A stretch of DNA of 64,000 bases from Coprobacillaceae bacterium UN01-12pH3A (GTDB lineage: Bacteria > Bacillota_I > Bacilli_A > Erysipelotrichales > Coprobacillaceae): the NCBI GenBank assembly GCA_027676805.1, contig JAQENU010000003.1:40815-104814 (forward strand), written 5' to 3'. A program made the position numbers and the translations under genes. The notes beneath the pieces were generated by a model that saw only the letters and a list, made by a program, of their open reading frames with translations, did not search any database and was not told the DNA's origin. This document shows positions 45,224 to 53,505 of the stretch, piece by piece (the stretch's first letter is position 1; each line of letters begins with the position of its first letter).

Positions 45224-45781
45224 CTACATCTTTTTATAGGTGTAAACGTCAACAAGAACCGTTTCTTGATTGCCCCAATTCTTTTCATACGAAGTATAAT
45301 CCTCTTTGACAAACCCATTATTCAGTAATACCTTTGCTGAATATAAATTTTCCGGCATAACAAATGCCTGTAATGTTGTAATACCCATTTCGTTTACTAA
45401 ATAGTCCACCATTAATGCCAAAGCATTGGACGCTATTTTTTTATTCCAATACTCTTCGTTTAATCGATAACCTACTGTTATTTTGTTTTCTCTCTTTTTG
45501 TAGTCAAACATTTCCGCTAATCCCACAAGTCTATTAGGGGTATCTTTTAAATAAATTCCCGCAATGATCTGCTTTTTCTTCTCAAAATCTCTTCCGCCAA
45601 GATTTTGAATTGCAGTCTCTAAAGTTTTATTGCTTTTTTTATACAGAAACAACGGTATGTATTTATATACATTGTCATTATTGCTGATCTCTGACAATGC
45701 TGCAACATCGCTTAATGCCATTTTTCTTATAATAACTTTATCATTTTCTAAATATGGAAATACATCAAATAATTCTGTCAT
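45224..45781 (-). CDS. GNAT-family N-acetyltransferase (RimJ/RimL-like)
   Basis: A 185-residue acetyltransferase using acetyl-CoA. The RimJ-like pattern is visible: VIIRKMALSDVAALSEISN near 15-33, VGYRLNEEYWNKKIASNALAL near 110-130 (acetyl-CoA loop region), and MPENLYSAKVLLNNGFVKE near 148-166. From the ATG after GAGGAGGTTATA. A TTGCTA-N17-TATAAT promoter lies just upstream. The target could be a ribosomal protein N-terminus or a small amine; sequence does not decide. Confidence 0.85.
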   Translation of the reverse strand: MTELFDVFPYLENDKVIIRKMALSDVAALSEISNNDNVYKYIPLFLYKKSNKTLETAIQNLGGRDFEKKKQIIAGIYLKDTPNRLVGLAEMFDYKKRENKITVGYRLNEEYWNKKIASNALALMVDYLVNEMGITTLQAFVMPENLYSAKVLLNNGFVKEDYTSYEKNWGNQETVLVDVYTYKKM

Positions 45782-46000
45782 TATAACCTCCTCTGCTTCT
45801 GATTTAAACAACTCTTCTTATAGAGATATTATACAGTCATTCAATGCCACTAGCAACCATAATCAATAACCGCTTATTTTTCATTCTGCGATCGTTCATA
45901 TTTCATTTTCTGTTAATTAAAAAGATGACAGCCAAAATAACGCTTCCTAAATCAACCTATAAAAATTCCATGTTCCACTATATACGTAAGTTCTACCAAA

Positions 46001-46030
46001 ATAAAAAACGAATGTTCAATTGAACATTCG
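46001..46030 (-). terminator. Terminator of the sulfotransferase operon
   Basis: The 22-base perfect palindrome centred in CGAATGTTCAATTGAACA at 46009-46030 is followed by TTTTTTAT on the minus strand. It closes the five-gene operon that begins at trxB. Confidence 0.85.
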
Positions 46031-46036
46031 CCTTTA

Positions 46037-46741
46037 TTAAAGCATTTGATAGCCGTAAGAATTTACCACAGCATCCAAAGGCTTTCCAGCCTCACAGTCA
46101 GTACAGTGATGAGGATCTGATAATTTGAAATTAGGCAGATCTTCATGAGTGAAAACACCATACACCGGATAATCATCAACCTGATCAACATTGGCAAAGA
46201 TCACAGATAGTCCAGTCACTTTACCGCCATAGGCTAAGATCGTTCCAATGGCTTTGGAAATGGTACGCCCACTCATCGCTGTTGCTAATACCACTAATAC
46301 ATTTTTACCTTTAATCATTGGCTTAATATTATTACGAACCACCATCTGTCCGGTATTATCAAACTCCGGCGTGATAACATAGAAGCTTTTGTGCTTATTG
46401 TTTGAAGGGAACCCTCCATCGCTTAATTCTTCTGCCAAATAAGCCCCAATCACTTCACAGCCATCCATACAAATAATTGTATCTACAGGGGTACGGTTAG
46501 CTCCGATTTCTGCCATTGCTTCTAAATTAATTCCCATTACATTTCCGGGCAGCTTCACCTTTTTGACATATTTTTCTGCCATTACTTTTGCAACTAGCTT
46601 AGCTTCTGACTGTCTCATCTTTAATGAAGACATATCGATATAGTAGTTGACATGAAAGCGATCACTGGAAAAATGTCCGGGAGTAACTCTCAGTACCAGC
46701 TGATCATTTGATTTTGCTGGAATCTTGATTTGTTCTTTCAT
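46037..46741 (-). CDS. Orotate-phosphoribosyltransferase-like protein
   Basis: A 234-residue protein with a type I phosphoribosyltransferase fold. It has a central VDTIICMDGCEVIGAYLAEEL region (near 81-101) and a C-terminal CTDCEAGKPLDAV segment (near 213-225), like the CPLCKEGxPL tail of OPRTase-like proteins. The PRPP-binding loop reads VLVVLATAMSGRT (near 149-161): the two acidic residues of the usual VVDDVxTTG are replaced by Leu-Ala. So it may bind a nucleotide without normal catalysis. It is the last gene of the trxB-trxA-ASST-ASST operon, 24 bases after the second ASST gene. Confidence 0.65.
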   Translation of the reverse strand: MKEQIKIPAKSNDQLVLRVTPGHFSSDRFHVNYYIDMSSLKMRQSEAKLVAKVMAEKYVKKVKLPGNVMGINLEAMAEIGANRTPVDTIICMDGCEVIGAYLAEELSDGGFPSNNKHKSFYVITPEFDNTGQMVVRNNIKPMIKGKNVLVVLATAMSGRTISKAIGTILAYGGKVTGLSVIFANVDQVDDYPVYGVFTHEDLPNFKLSDPHHCTDCEAGKPLDAVVNSYGYQML

Positions 46742-46765
46742 TGATTGGACTCCTTTCCTTACCCT

Positions 46766-48631
46766 CTAGCAAGTAATTTTAATGCCTGTTTCGTATTTTT
46801 TGTCATCGACAATAACACGTACATCATAAGTTCCATTTAATCCGGCTTTGTTAACTGAACAGCTGATCTTTCTGGCATCCTTTTCTATAAAGGTTCCACA
46901 GCACAATGCTGCAAATGGGGTCTTCGCTGTAGAAATGAAATAACCATGCTGTTCATTATTCTTCTCTAGCATCAGCATAACCAGCTGTCCAGATTCAAAT
47001 GTTGCTTTGAAAGTGAAACGATCATCTTCCTCTTCGATTGCAGCTTCATAGATATGACTTAATTCTTCATTGCATGAATCCATAGGAATCAATGTATCGG
47101 ATTCCTTAGTGACCCCCATCTGTCCTAAACGAACACCCTGTCCTAAAGGCAGATTATCTTGATCATGATATAAACCTAATTTTTCCGCACGATAGAAGTT
47201 TCCTTTAACTTCCAGTTCAAGCATCACTTCATCGTCCAATACCTCAACGGTAATTGAACGTGTTTTGACCATTGGATCATCCTGCATCAATGCGGCAAAT
47301 TGTTCAGAGGCATCCTCCCCATAGTACTGAATACCTCCGGAATGAACCATATAATGTCCTTCTTTATAGTATTCTACATTACAGATATATTGAGAGAAGA
47401 ACTCCTGTCCTCTTTCTTTACCATATTGCCAAACCTGCTGAATTGTCATGTCTTCGGTATTAATCTTATAACGCACTCCGCGTGAAAAGTTATCTTTATT
47501 TAGGATGCGCTTCTCCGGATTTTTAGAACGGAAATGTCCGTTGTCAAAACACATCACATCACCGTTAGGCGTAATCACATTGGCATGCTGTTCATACTGC
47601 CAGTCAAATTCACCGTCTCCGGTTGGTTTAAAGAAGTAAGGCAGATATTCTTCCGGCCACATTTCCGGATCTCCAATGATCCAATTTAGTTTGCCTGAAT
47701 GAAAATCGATATTGCACATACTGTCAATATGACGTCCTGAGAATGTCAGTGAGTCTGTATTTTCATCATACCATACGGCATTGTTATGGAACCAGTCTTC
47801 TTCTGTCCAGCTACCGCTTTTTGCCACTTTTGTTGGATCTAAGAAATCTTTGTAATCCCAAGTTTTCAAGATTTCACCACTGCTGCGATCAACTAAAACA
47901 CACATATCTTCTACAGTATCACTGGTTAAATCTTCGGTTAAGATTAACAGATTGCCATTAGCCAATTCAAAATGATCATGATGATATCCGCCAGGAATTG
48001 TATATTCTTTGATAACTTTTCCGACCATGCTCATTTCATAAATTCCTGACATATAGTAAGGAAGTTTTAATAAACGATGCGTACCGATCAAAATATTGCC
48101 ATTTGCTGCACGCTTGATATCAAATACAGTTGGAATATTTAAATGCCAACGTACATCCCCCGCGTAGTCAAAACCGGTTGCAAGGTCTGTCAGAGCCGGA
48201 GAAACAAAGATAAGTTCATCTCTTAAATAATGATAAGTGGTTTTCATATGCACCAGTTCTGGTACATCATTTGATAAAGGTTCAGTTTGAATATGAACGG
48301 TATGCTTTTTACCTCGGTATAATTCAATTTCAACTGTATTATCATATCCGCCATATAAACCTAAAACAGGCAGGATATGTGTTTTTGCTTTAGGGAACGT
48401 ATGCATCATCGTTCCCTCTTTTTCTTTGCCTAATACTCGAATAGTAACAGCGGTTTCTTCCTCTGTTTTAAAACAGATTACAGCTGCTAATGGATTAATA
48501 AAGTAAGGATTTAATTTAACTAGTGGATGATCGAATGTAAATGAACCTGCTTCTAATTCATCTAACATTGCTTTTTCTGCTTCAGTCTGACGATCCACTA
48601 AGCTTTTTATAAATGTATATTTAATTGCCAT
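46766..48631 (-). CDS. Arylsulfate sulfotransferase, second copy in operon
   Basis: A 621-residue PAPS-independent arylsulfate sulfotransferase, moving sulfuryl from one phenolic ester to another phenol. An N-terminal beta-sandwich (NPLAAVICFKTEEETAVTIR near 46-65) precedes a beta-propeller. Candidate catalytic residues are His217-220 (HHDH), His282, Arg300 and His349 (QHAN). The 18-residue gap between His282 and Arg300 equals that of His356 and Arg374 in E. coli AssT. No signal peptide is present, unlike E. coli AssT, so it is probably cytoplasmic. A C-terminal region carries Cys577-Cys578-Gly and ends in Cys621. Confidence 0.85.
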   Translation of the reverse strand: MAIKYTFIKSLVDRQTEAEKAMLDELEAGSFTFDHPLVKLNPYFINPLAAVICFKTEEETAVTIRVLGKEKEGTMMHTFPKAKTHILPVLGLYGGYDNTVEIELYRGKKHTVHIQTEPLSNDVPELVHMKTTYHYLRDELIFVSPALTDLATGFDYAGDVRWHLNIPTVFDIKRAANGNILIGTHRLLKLPYYMSGIYEMSMVGKVIKEYTIPGGYHHDHFELANGNLLILTEDLTSDTVEDMCVLVDRSSGEILKTWDYKDFLDPTKVAKSGSWTEEDWFHNNAVWYDENTDSLTFSGRHIDSMCNIDFHSGKLNWIIGDPEMWPEEYLPYFFKPTGDGEFDWQYEQHANVITPNGDVMCFDNGHFRSKNPEKRILNKDNFSRGVRYKINTEDMTIQQVWQYGKERGQEFFSQYICNVEYYKEGHYMVHSGGIQYYGEDASEQFAALMQDDPMVKTRSITVEVLDDEVMLELEVKGNFYRAEKLGLYHDQDNLPLGQGVRLGQMGVTKESDTLIPMDSCNEELSHIYEAAIEEEDDRFTFKATFESGQLVMLMLEKNNEQHGYFISTAKTPFAALCCGTFIEKDARKISCSVNKAGLNGTYDVRVIVDDKKYETGIKITC

Positions 48632-48649
48632 GCTTAACCTGCTTTCTAC

Positions 48650-50506
48650 TTAACATTCAATCTTAATGCCAGTTTCATATTTTTTATCATTGATAATAAC
48701 ACGTACATCATACGTTCCGCTCAATCCCGCTTTATTGATTCCGATGCGAGTATTGCGGTCATCAGAATCTAAGAATGATCCACAGCACATTGCTTTAGCC
48801 GGCTGAGAAGTGGTAGAAATATAGTAGCGATGTACTTCATCCCCCTTTTCTAACATCAGCATTGCAAGATCGCCTTTCATGAAGCGACTAAAGAAAGTGA
48901 ATTTATCCATTTCATCTTCAACTCTTGCATTGCAGTCTTCCGGCAGCATTTCACCTGTTGCTTCTGCTGGAATTTCTGTATCAAACTCTAAAGTGACACC
49001 CATTGATCCTAAGATTTGTCCTTCTCCTAATTCAAGGTTGCTGCCTGGAGTATATAGTTTGATTTTTTCAGCACGATAGAAGTTACTGTTCGTTTTTAAT
49101 TCAAACATCTTCACGTTATGAACAACTTCAACCGTAATTGCTTCCTGACGCCCACCTGTTTGCACAGCATAAGCTCCTAGTGCTTCCGAAGGCTGTCCGT
49201 CTTGATCATAAGCGATTCCGCCGGAATGTACTAAATAATGTCCTTCATTGTAATATTCAACATTACAGATATAAGGTGAGAAGAATTCAGCACCACGGTC
49301 TTTTCCATACTGCCAAACTTGTTCAATCGTCATATCCTCGGTATTGATTTTATAGCGAACCCCTCTTGAATAATTGTTGTGGGCAGGAACCTTTTTAGCT
49401 TCTACCTTGGTAGAATTATGATGATTATCAAAGCACATCACATCACCGTTAGGGGTAATTAAATTAGCATGCTGTTCATATTGCCATTCAAAGTTATTTC
49501 CCACTGGTTTAAAGAAATATTTCTGCATATGTTCAGGCCATGTTTCAGGATCACCGATGATCCAATTTAATTCACCGGAATCAAAATCAATGTTAACCAT
49601 TGAATCAATATGACGTCCTGAGAATGTCAAAGAGTTTGTATTTTCATCATACCATACTGCATTGTTGTGGAACCAGTCTTCATCGGTATAAGATAAGCCT
49701 TGTCCTTCTCCCGGTGTCAAGAATTTTTTATAATCCCAGGTCTTTAAGATTTCACCGGTCTGACGATCTAGCAAGACACACATATCTTCTACAGTTTCAC
49801 TTCTTAAATCTTCAGTTAAACATAAGATATTGCCGTCCGGCATTTCAAATTCATCATGATGATAAGCTCCCGGCACACGGTATTCTTTATAGATTTTTCC
49901 GACCATGCTCATTTCATATAGCCCTGACATATAGTAAGGCAATTTAATCAGACGGTCTGTCCCAATCAATAGATTTCCATTCCTTAAACGTTTTGCATCG
50001 AATACACATAATGCAGTTAAGTGGAAACGAATATCTCCGGCAAAATCTACCCCAATTGATTTTTCTGATCCTGCCGGTGTCAACAGCATGATATTATCTT
50101 GGAAGTATTCCGGTGAAGTTTCAATATATTCCACAACACTTTGATCACAGACATCACCTAATTCAATCTGAATCGTTGTTGTTTTACCTCTATAAGGGGT
50201 AATTTCTACTGTATTATTATAATTTGCGTAAAGTCCTAACACTGGCAGGATATGTGTTTTTGCTTTAGGGAACGTATGCACAATATCTGCTGCTTTAGTT
50301 TTTCCTCTTACACGAATTGTCACTGCTGTTTCCTCTTTAGTTTTAAATAAAACGACAGCTGACAATGGATTTATTAGATACGCATTCACTTTTACCAACG
50401 GATTTTCAACAGTGTAATTCCCACTTTCAAATTCAGCCAGCATTTTTTCTTCGGCTTCTTTTTGTAATGGAATCCAATGTTCTATTCTTTTATATTCTAC
50501 GCTCAT
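48650..50506 (-). CDS. Arylsulfate sulfotransferase, first copy in operon
   Basis: A 618-residue paralog of the following gene. It shares the same architecture and motifs: NPLSAVVLFKTKEETAVTIR, YHHDEFEMPDGN, DWFHNNAVWYDENTNSLTFS, SGRHIDSM and YEQHANLITPNGDVMCFDN. The C-terminus has MCCGSF and the terminal Cys (GIKIEC). No signal peptide. It starts 12 bases after trxA and ends 18 bases before the second copy. The divergence between copies suggests two donor or acceptor specificities rather than a very recent duplication. Confidence 0.85.
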   Translation of the reverse strand: MSVEYKRIEHWIPLQKEAEEKMLAEFESGNYTVENPLVKVNAYLINPLSAVVLFKTKEETAVTIRVRGKTKAADIVHTFPKAKTHILPVLGLYANYNNTVEITPYRGKTTTIQIELGDVCDQSVVEYIETSPEYFQDNIMLLTPAGSEKSIGVDFAGDIRFHLTALCVFDAKRLRNGNLLIGTDRLIKLPYYMSGLYEMSMVGKIYKEYRVPGAYHHDEFEMPDGNILCLTEDLRSETVEDMCVLLDRQTGEILKTWDYKKFLTPGEGQGLSYTDEDWFHNNAVWYDENTNSLTFSGRHIDSMVNIDFDSGELNWIIGDPETWPEHMQKYFFKPVGNNFEWQYEQHANLITPNGDVMCFDNHHNSTKVEAKKVPAHNNYSRGVRYKINTEDMTIEQVWQYGKDRGAEFFSPYICNVEYYNEGHYLVHSGGIAYDQDGQPSEALGAYAVQTGGRQEAITVEVVHNVKMFELKTNSNFYRAEKIKLYTPGSNLELGEGQILGSMGVTLEFDTEIPAEATGEMLPEDCNARVEDEMDKFTFFSRFMKGDLAMLMLEKGDEVHRYYISTTSQPAKAMCCGSFLDSDDRNTRIGINKAGLSGTYDVRVIINDKKYETGIKIEC

Positions 50507-50518
50507 CCTATTTCCTCC

Positions 50519-50830
50519 TTATACATTTTCCTCGATCATTTTAATAATGGCAGGTTTTTGCTGTAACCCCTGCATACGTTTTACTTCCGCTCCGTCTTTC
50601 AGCAAAATTAAAGTCGGATATCCCTTCACTTCATATTTTTCAGTCAAATCACTGTTTTTGTCAAAATCTACTTTTAAAATTTTAACTTTATCCCCTACTG
50701 CCTTTTCAACATCATTTAATACAAATGCCAGCATCTTACATGGTCCGCAAGTCGTTGAGAAAAAATCAACCAATACTAATCCACTTTCTGCTAATTCATT
50801 AAATTCTGCACTTTCTACCTCTTTTAACAT
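50519..50830 (-). CDS. trxA: Thioredoxin-like protein (TCGPC active site)
   Basis: A 103-residue thioredoxin fold protein. The active site is TTCGPCKML near residues 28-36, so the Trp that usually precedes CGPC is replaced by Thr. The cis-proline is in KGYPTLIL near 72-79. It starts at the ATG after AAAGGAGGAAACAAG; the frame continues upstream into trxB. It lies 14 bases after trxB and 12 before the first ASST gene, so it probably serves those enzymes. Confidence 0.9.
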   Translation of the reverse strand: MLKEVESAEFNELAESGLVLVDFFSTTCGPCKMLAFVLNDVEKAVGDKVKILKVDFDKNSDLTEKYEVKGYPTLILLKDGAEVKRMQGLQQKPAIIKMIEENV

Positions 50831-50844
50831 CTTGTTTCCTCCTT

Positions 50845-51759
50845 TTATTTTACATATCTTGATACTTCTTGGGCAGCAATCGCACCATCTGCACAAGCTG
50901 TAATCACCTGTCTTAAATTCTTTGTGATACAATCTCCGGCTCCATAGATTCCGGGAACCTTTGTTTCCATTTTATCGTTAACTTCAATATAACCGTAATC
51001 ATTTAAGATTCCTAAATCTTTAACAAAAGCGGTTACCGGTGATAATCCGATATATTCAAATACCCCATCACAATACACCGTCTTTTCTTCATTGGTCTGA
51101 GTGGATTTAAAATGGACCCCCTCTAACTGACGCTCACCGACAAATTCCAATACATCCTGATAAGGATAAACCGTCACATTATCCAACGCTCTTAATTTAT
51201 CACAGGCAATCGGATCTGCGGTTAAATCAAACATCGTCACAATCGTCAGTGATTTAACCATGCCAGCTAAATAAATGGATTCTTCCACCGCTGAATTTCC
51301 ACCACCGATCACTACGACATCTTTATCGCGATAATAGGCACCATCACAGATTGCACAGAAACTGATACCATTGCCAACAAACTGAGCCTCTTTTGGAATA
51401 TTTAATCGTCTTGGTGTTGTTCCTGTTGCAACGATAATTGCTTTTGTACAAATAATTTTTTGACTATCTTCTTCAATATAGATCTTTTTTATATCTTCTT
51501 CATTTTCGATCTTGGTTACCGTTCCGTAATCAAACTCGACATTCAGCTCCTGAGTGTGGGTAAACATCTGCATTGCAAGCTCTGCACCGTTAATGGTTCC
51601 CATCCCGGTATAATTTTGAATTTCGTTGGTATTGATGATTTGCCCCCCTGGCGCTAGTTTATCCAACATCAATACTTTTAAATCTGCTCGAGCCCCATAA
51701 ATTGCAGCTGTCATACCCGCTGGTCCGGCTCCAATAATCACTAAATCGTAAGTATTCAT
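50845..51759 (-). CDS. trxB: Thioredoxin reductase
   Basis: A 304-residue low-molecular-weight flavoprotein that reduces thioredoxin with NADPH. It shows the FAD site GAGPAGMTAAIYGARA (residues 10-25), the redox pair in SFCAICDGAYYRD (Cys near 134 and 137), the NADPH fold VVIGGGNSAVEE (near 148-159) and YGAGDCITKNLRQ near 273-285. AGGAGGTATATAGG precedes the ATG. It is the first gene of the sulfotransferase operon, which suggests a dedicated redox supply. Confidence 0.94.
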   Translation of the reverse strand: MNTYDLVIIGAGPAGMTAAIYGARADLKVLMLDKLAPGGQIINTNEIQNYTGMGTINGAELAMQMFTHTQELNVEFDYGTVTKIENEEDIKKIYIEEDSQKIICTKAIIVATGTTPRRLNIPKEAQFVGNGISFCAICDGAYYRDKDVVVIGGGNSAVEESIYLAGMVKSLTIVTMFDLTADPIACDKLRALDNVTVYPYQDVLEFVGERQLEGVHFKSTQTNEEKTVYCDGVFEYIGLSPVTAFVKDLGILNDYGYIEVNDKMETKVPGIYGAGDCITKNLRQVITACADGAIAAQEVSRYVK

Positions 51760-51859
51760 CCTATATACCTCCTATTCTTTTATTTTACTCCTTAACCCCT
51801 AAATAAGTAATAGATATTTTAAGTTTTCTGAAATCTATCTCACCTAATATTTTTACTTT

Positions 51860-53335
51860 CTAAAATAACAAATTGATAAACGGAATACCGACAACGATAA
51901 TGATTACAAATTCAATCAATACGAAGACTGTTGAATATTTATAAACATCCCCCGAAGATAAATATTCCTTGTTTCCAAACATCATTGCTGCAAATGGCGA
52001 TGCGGCTGGTGTACAAGCTGCCGACAGCAGCACAGTAAAGATCAATAATGTAATGATCGGTGCCGGATTAATTCCCGCACTTACACAATAAGTCAGGGCA
52101 ACAGGCTGTAAGATCATTCCGATAACCAGTGAGTTGCAGATATTCGTTAAGATAATTGCCATCAATAATAAGACAATCGTAAACATCATACCTGACATTC
52201 CCGCAAAGATTGGGGAAAGAACAGCATTTAAGAATGCGGTGATCCCTGTTGCTTCATTTGTCAGAACACTTCCTAGTAAGATAGCGGAAGTACAAAGGAA
52301 GAACGTTGCCCAAGCAAAATCTTTTCCCATAACTTCATTTAATTTCAATACCGGTCCATCATCAAATTCTAACAAGGTTAAAATACATGTCAGTACTAAT
52401 GGCATAACCAGTGAATTCTTATTAAGGAAGCTTAAAATTGGGACATTTGGCAATAAACTTGGCACTAACATAATAAAGATAAAGACACACAAGAAAATAC
52501 CATAAACCTTTTGAGACATAGACATTGGCGGCAATGGATTTTTCTCCAGCATTTCAATACTGATTTTCTTTAATGGGGATACATCCGGTCTAAAGATAAA
52601 TTTAATAATCAGTACTGTTGCTACAATGAGTAATAATCCTAATGCAAAGCAGCCAATAAAATAGCTGGCATCTGAAACCAAGGCTCCTTCCATCCCCATT
52701 AAAGTTGGGAAGTTATTTAGTAATCCACGATAGTTCCCTAATAATGCCAATCCGTTTGACATATAAGGCGGAACCGGGAAACCAATTAATGCGGCAATTA
52801 CAATACCGATAATCATTAATTTTGGATAAGCATCTTTCTTCTTAAAGCCAACTTCTTCAAAGATTCCATACAATACCGGCCAAAATAAGAAGATCGGTGC
52901 AAATGCGCCAATGAAAACTGACATGACATAAGTCCCCAACAGCATGACAAAGGTAAATACCCATGGTCTTCCTTCAATCATTTTTCTGGTAGTGATCCAT
53001 CTGGCAATGTAGACAGTTAAACGTCGATTCGTTAATCCCCCCATAAAGATCATTAAGAAAAGCAGCTGAACGACAGTCGGATTTCCAAAACAAGACATCA
53101 ATACATTGCTTGAAGTGGAAAAACTCGTAAACGTCAGCATGAAGATGCTCGCTAAACTTGCCACCGTCGGATCTATCGTTGACCACAGATAGATTGTGCC
53201 GATGAATACCCCCATTACCTGTAACCCAACTTCTGTTACATTTGGCAAGACACCCAAAGGAATGAAACGAAATGCGATCATAATCGCCATTCCGATCAAG
53301 AAATGGATGTACGAACTTTTGATTTTCTTTTTCAT
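51860..53335 (-). CDS. DASS/SLC13-family anion symporter
   Basis: A 491-residue membrane protein with 11-12 helices of the divalent-anion:Na+ symporter type, whose substrates are dicarboxylates, citrate or sulfate. Conserved regions are FMGGLTNRRLTVYIARWI (near 97-114), LTNICNSLVIGMILQPVALTY (near 398-418; the helix-hairpin family feature) and AACTPAASPFAAMMFGN (near 440-456). It precedes the sulfotransferase operon by 100 bases in the same orientation and follows the AraC-type regulator. It could import the sulfuryl donor or another anion for the pathway. Substrate unproven. Confidence 0.85.
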   Translation of the reverse strand: MKKKIKSSYIHFLIGMAIMIAFRFIPLGVLPNVTEVGLQVMGVFIGTIYLWSTIDPTVASLASIFMLTFTSFSTSSNVLMSCFGNPTVVQLLFLMIFMGGLTNRRLTVYIARWITTRKMIEGRPWVFTFVMLLGTYVMSVFIGAFAPIFLFWPVLYGIFEEVGFKKKDAYPKLMIIGIVIAALIGFPVPPYMSNGLALLGNYRGLLNNFPTLMGMEGALVSDASYFIGCFALGLLLIVATVLIIKFIFRPDVSPLKKISIEMLEKNPLPPMSMSQKVYGIFLCVFIFIMLVPSLLPNVPILSFLNKNSLVMPLVLTCILTLLEFDDGPVLKLNEVMGKDFAWATFFLCTSAILLGSVLTNEATGITAFLNAVLSPIFAGMSGMMFTIVLLLMAIILTNICNSLVIGMILQPVALTYCVSAGINPAPIITLLIFTVLLSAACTPAASPFAAMMFGNKEYLSSGDVYKYSTVFVLIEFVIIIVVGIPFINLLF

Positions 53336-53505
53336 ACAACTTACCTCTCACTATAATTTTCCGTATGCTTGTTAAAAAATTATCATACTTAACACGGATA
53401 ATTATACAAAAAATGTAAGCGCTTGGTAATGGCAGTAACTTAGATTTAAAATTTATTAAAAACTAAAAAAAGGAAAGTCATTTAAAAATCCCTCTCCTCA
53501 TCTAT

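Noticed and set aside
53413..53427. cre site upstream of the DASS transporter
   Set aside because: Only TGTAAGCGCTT matches; the second half of the palindrome is absent.
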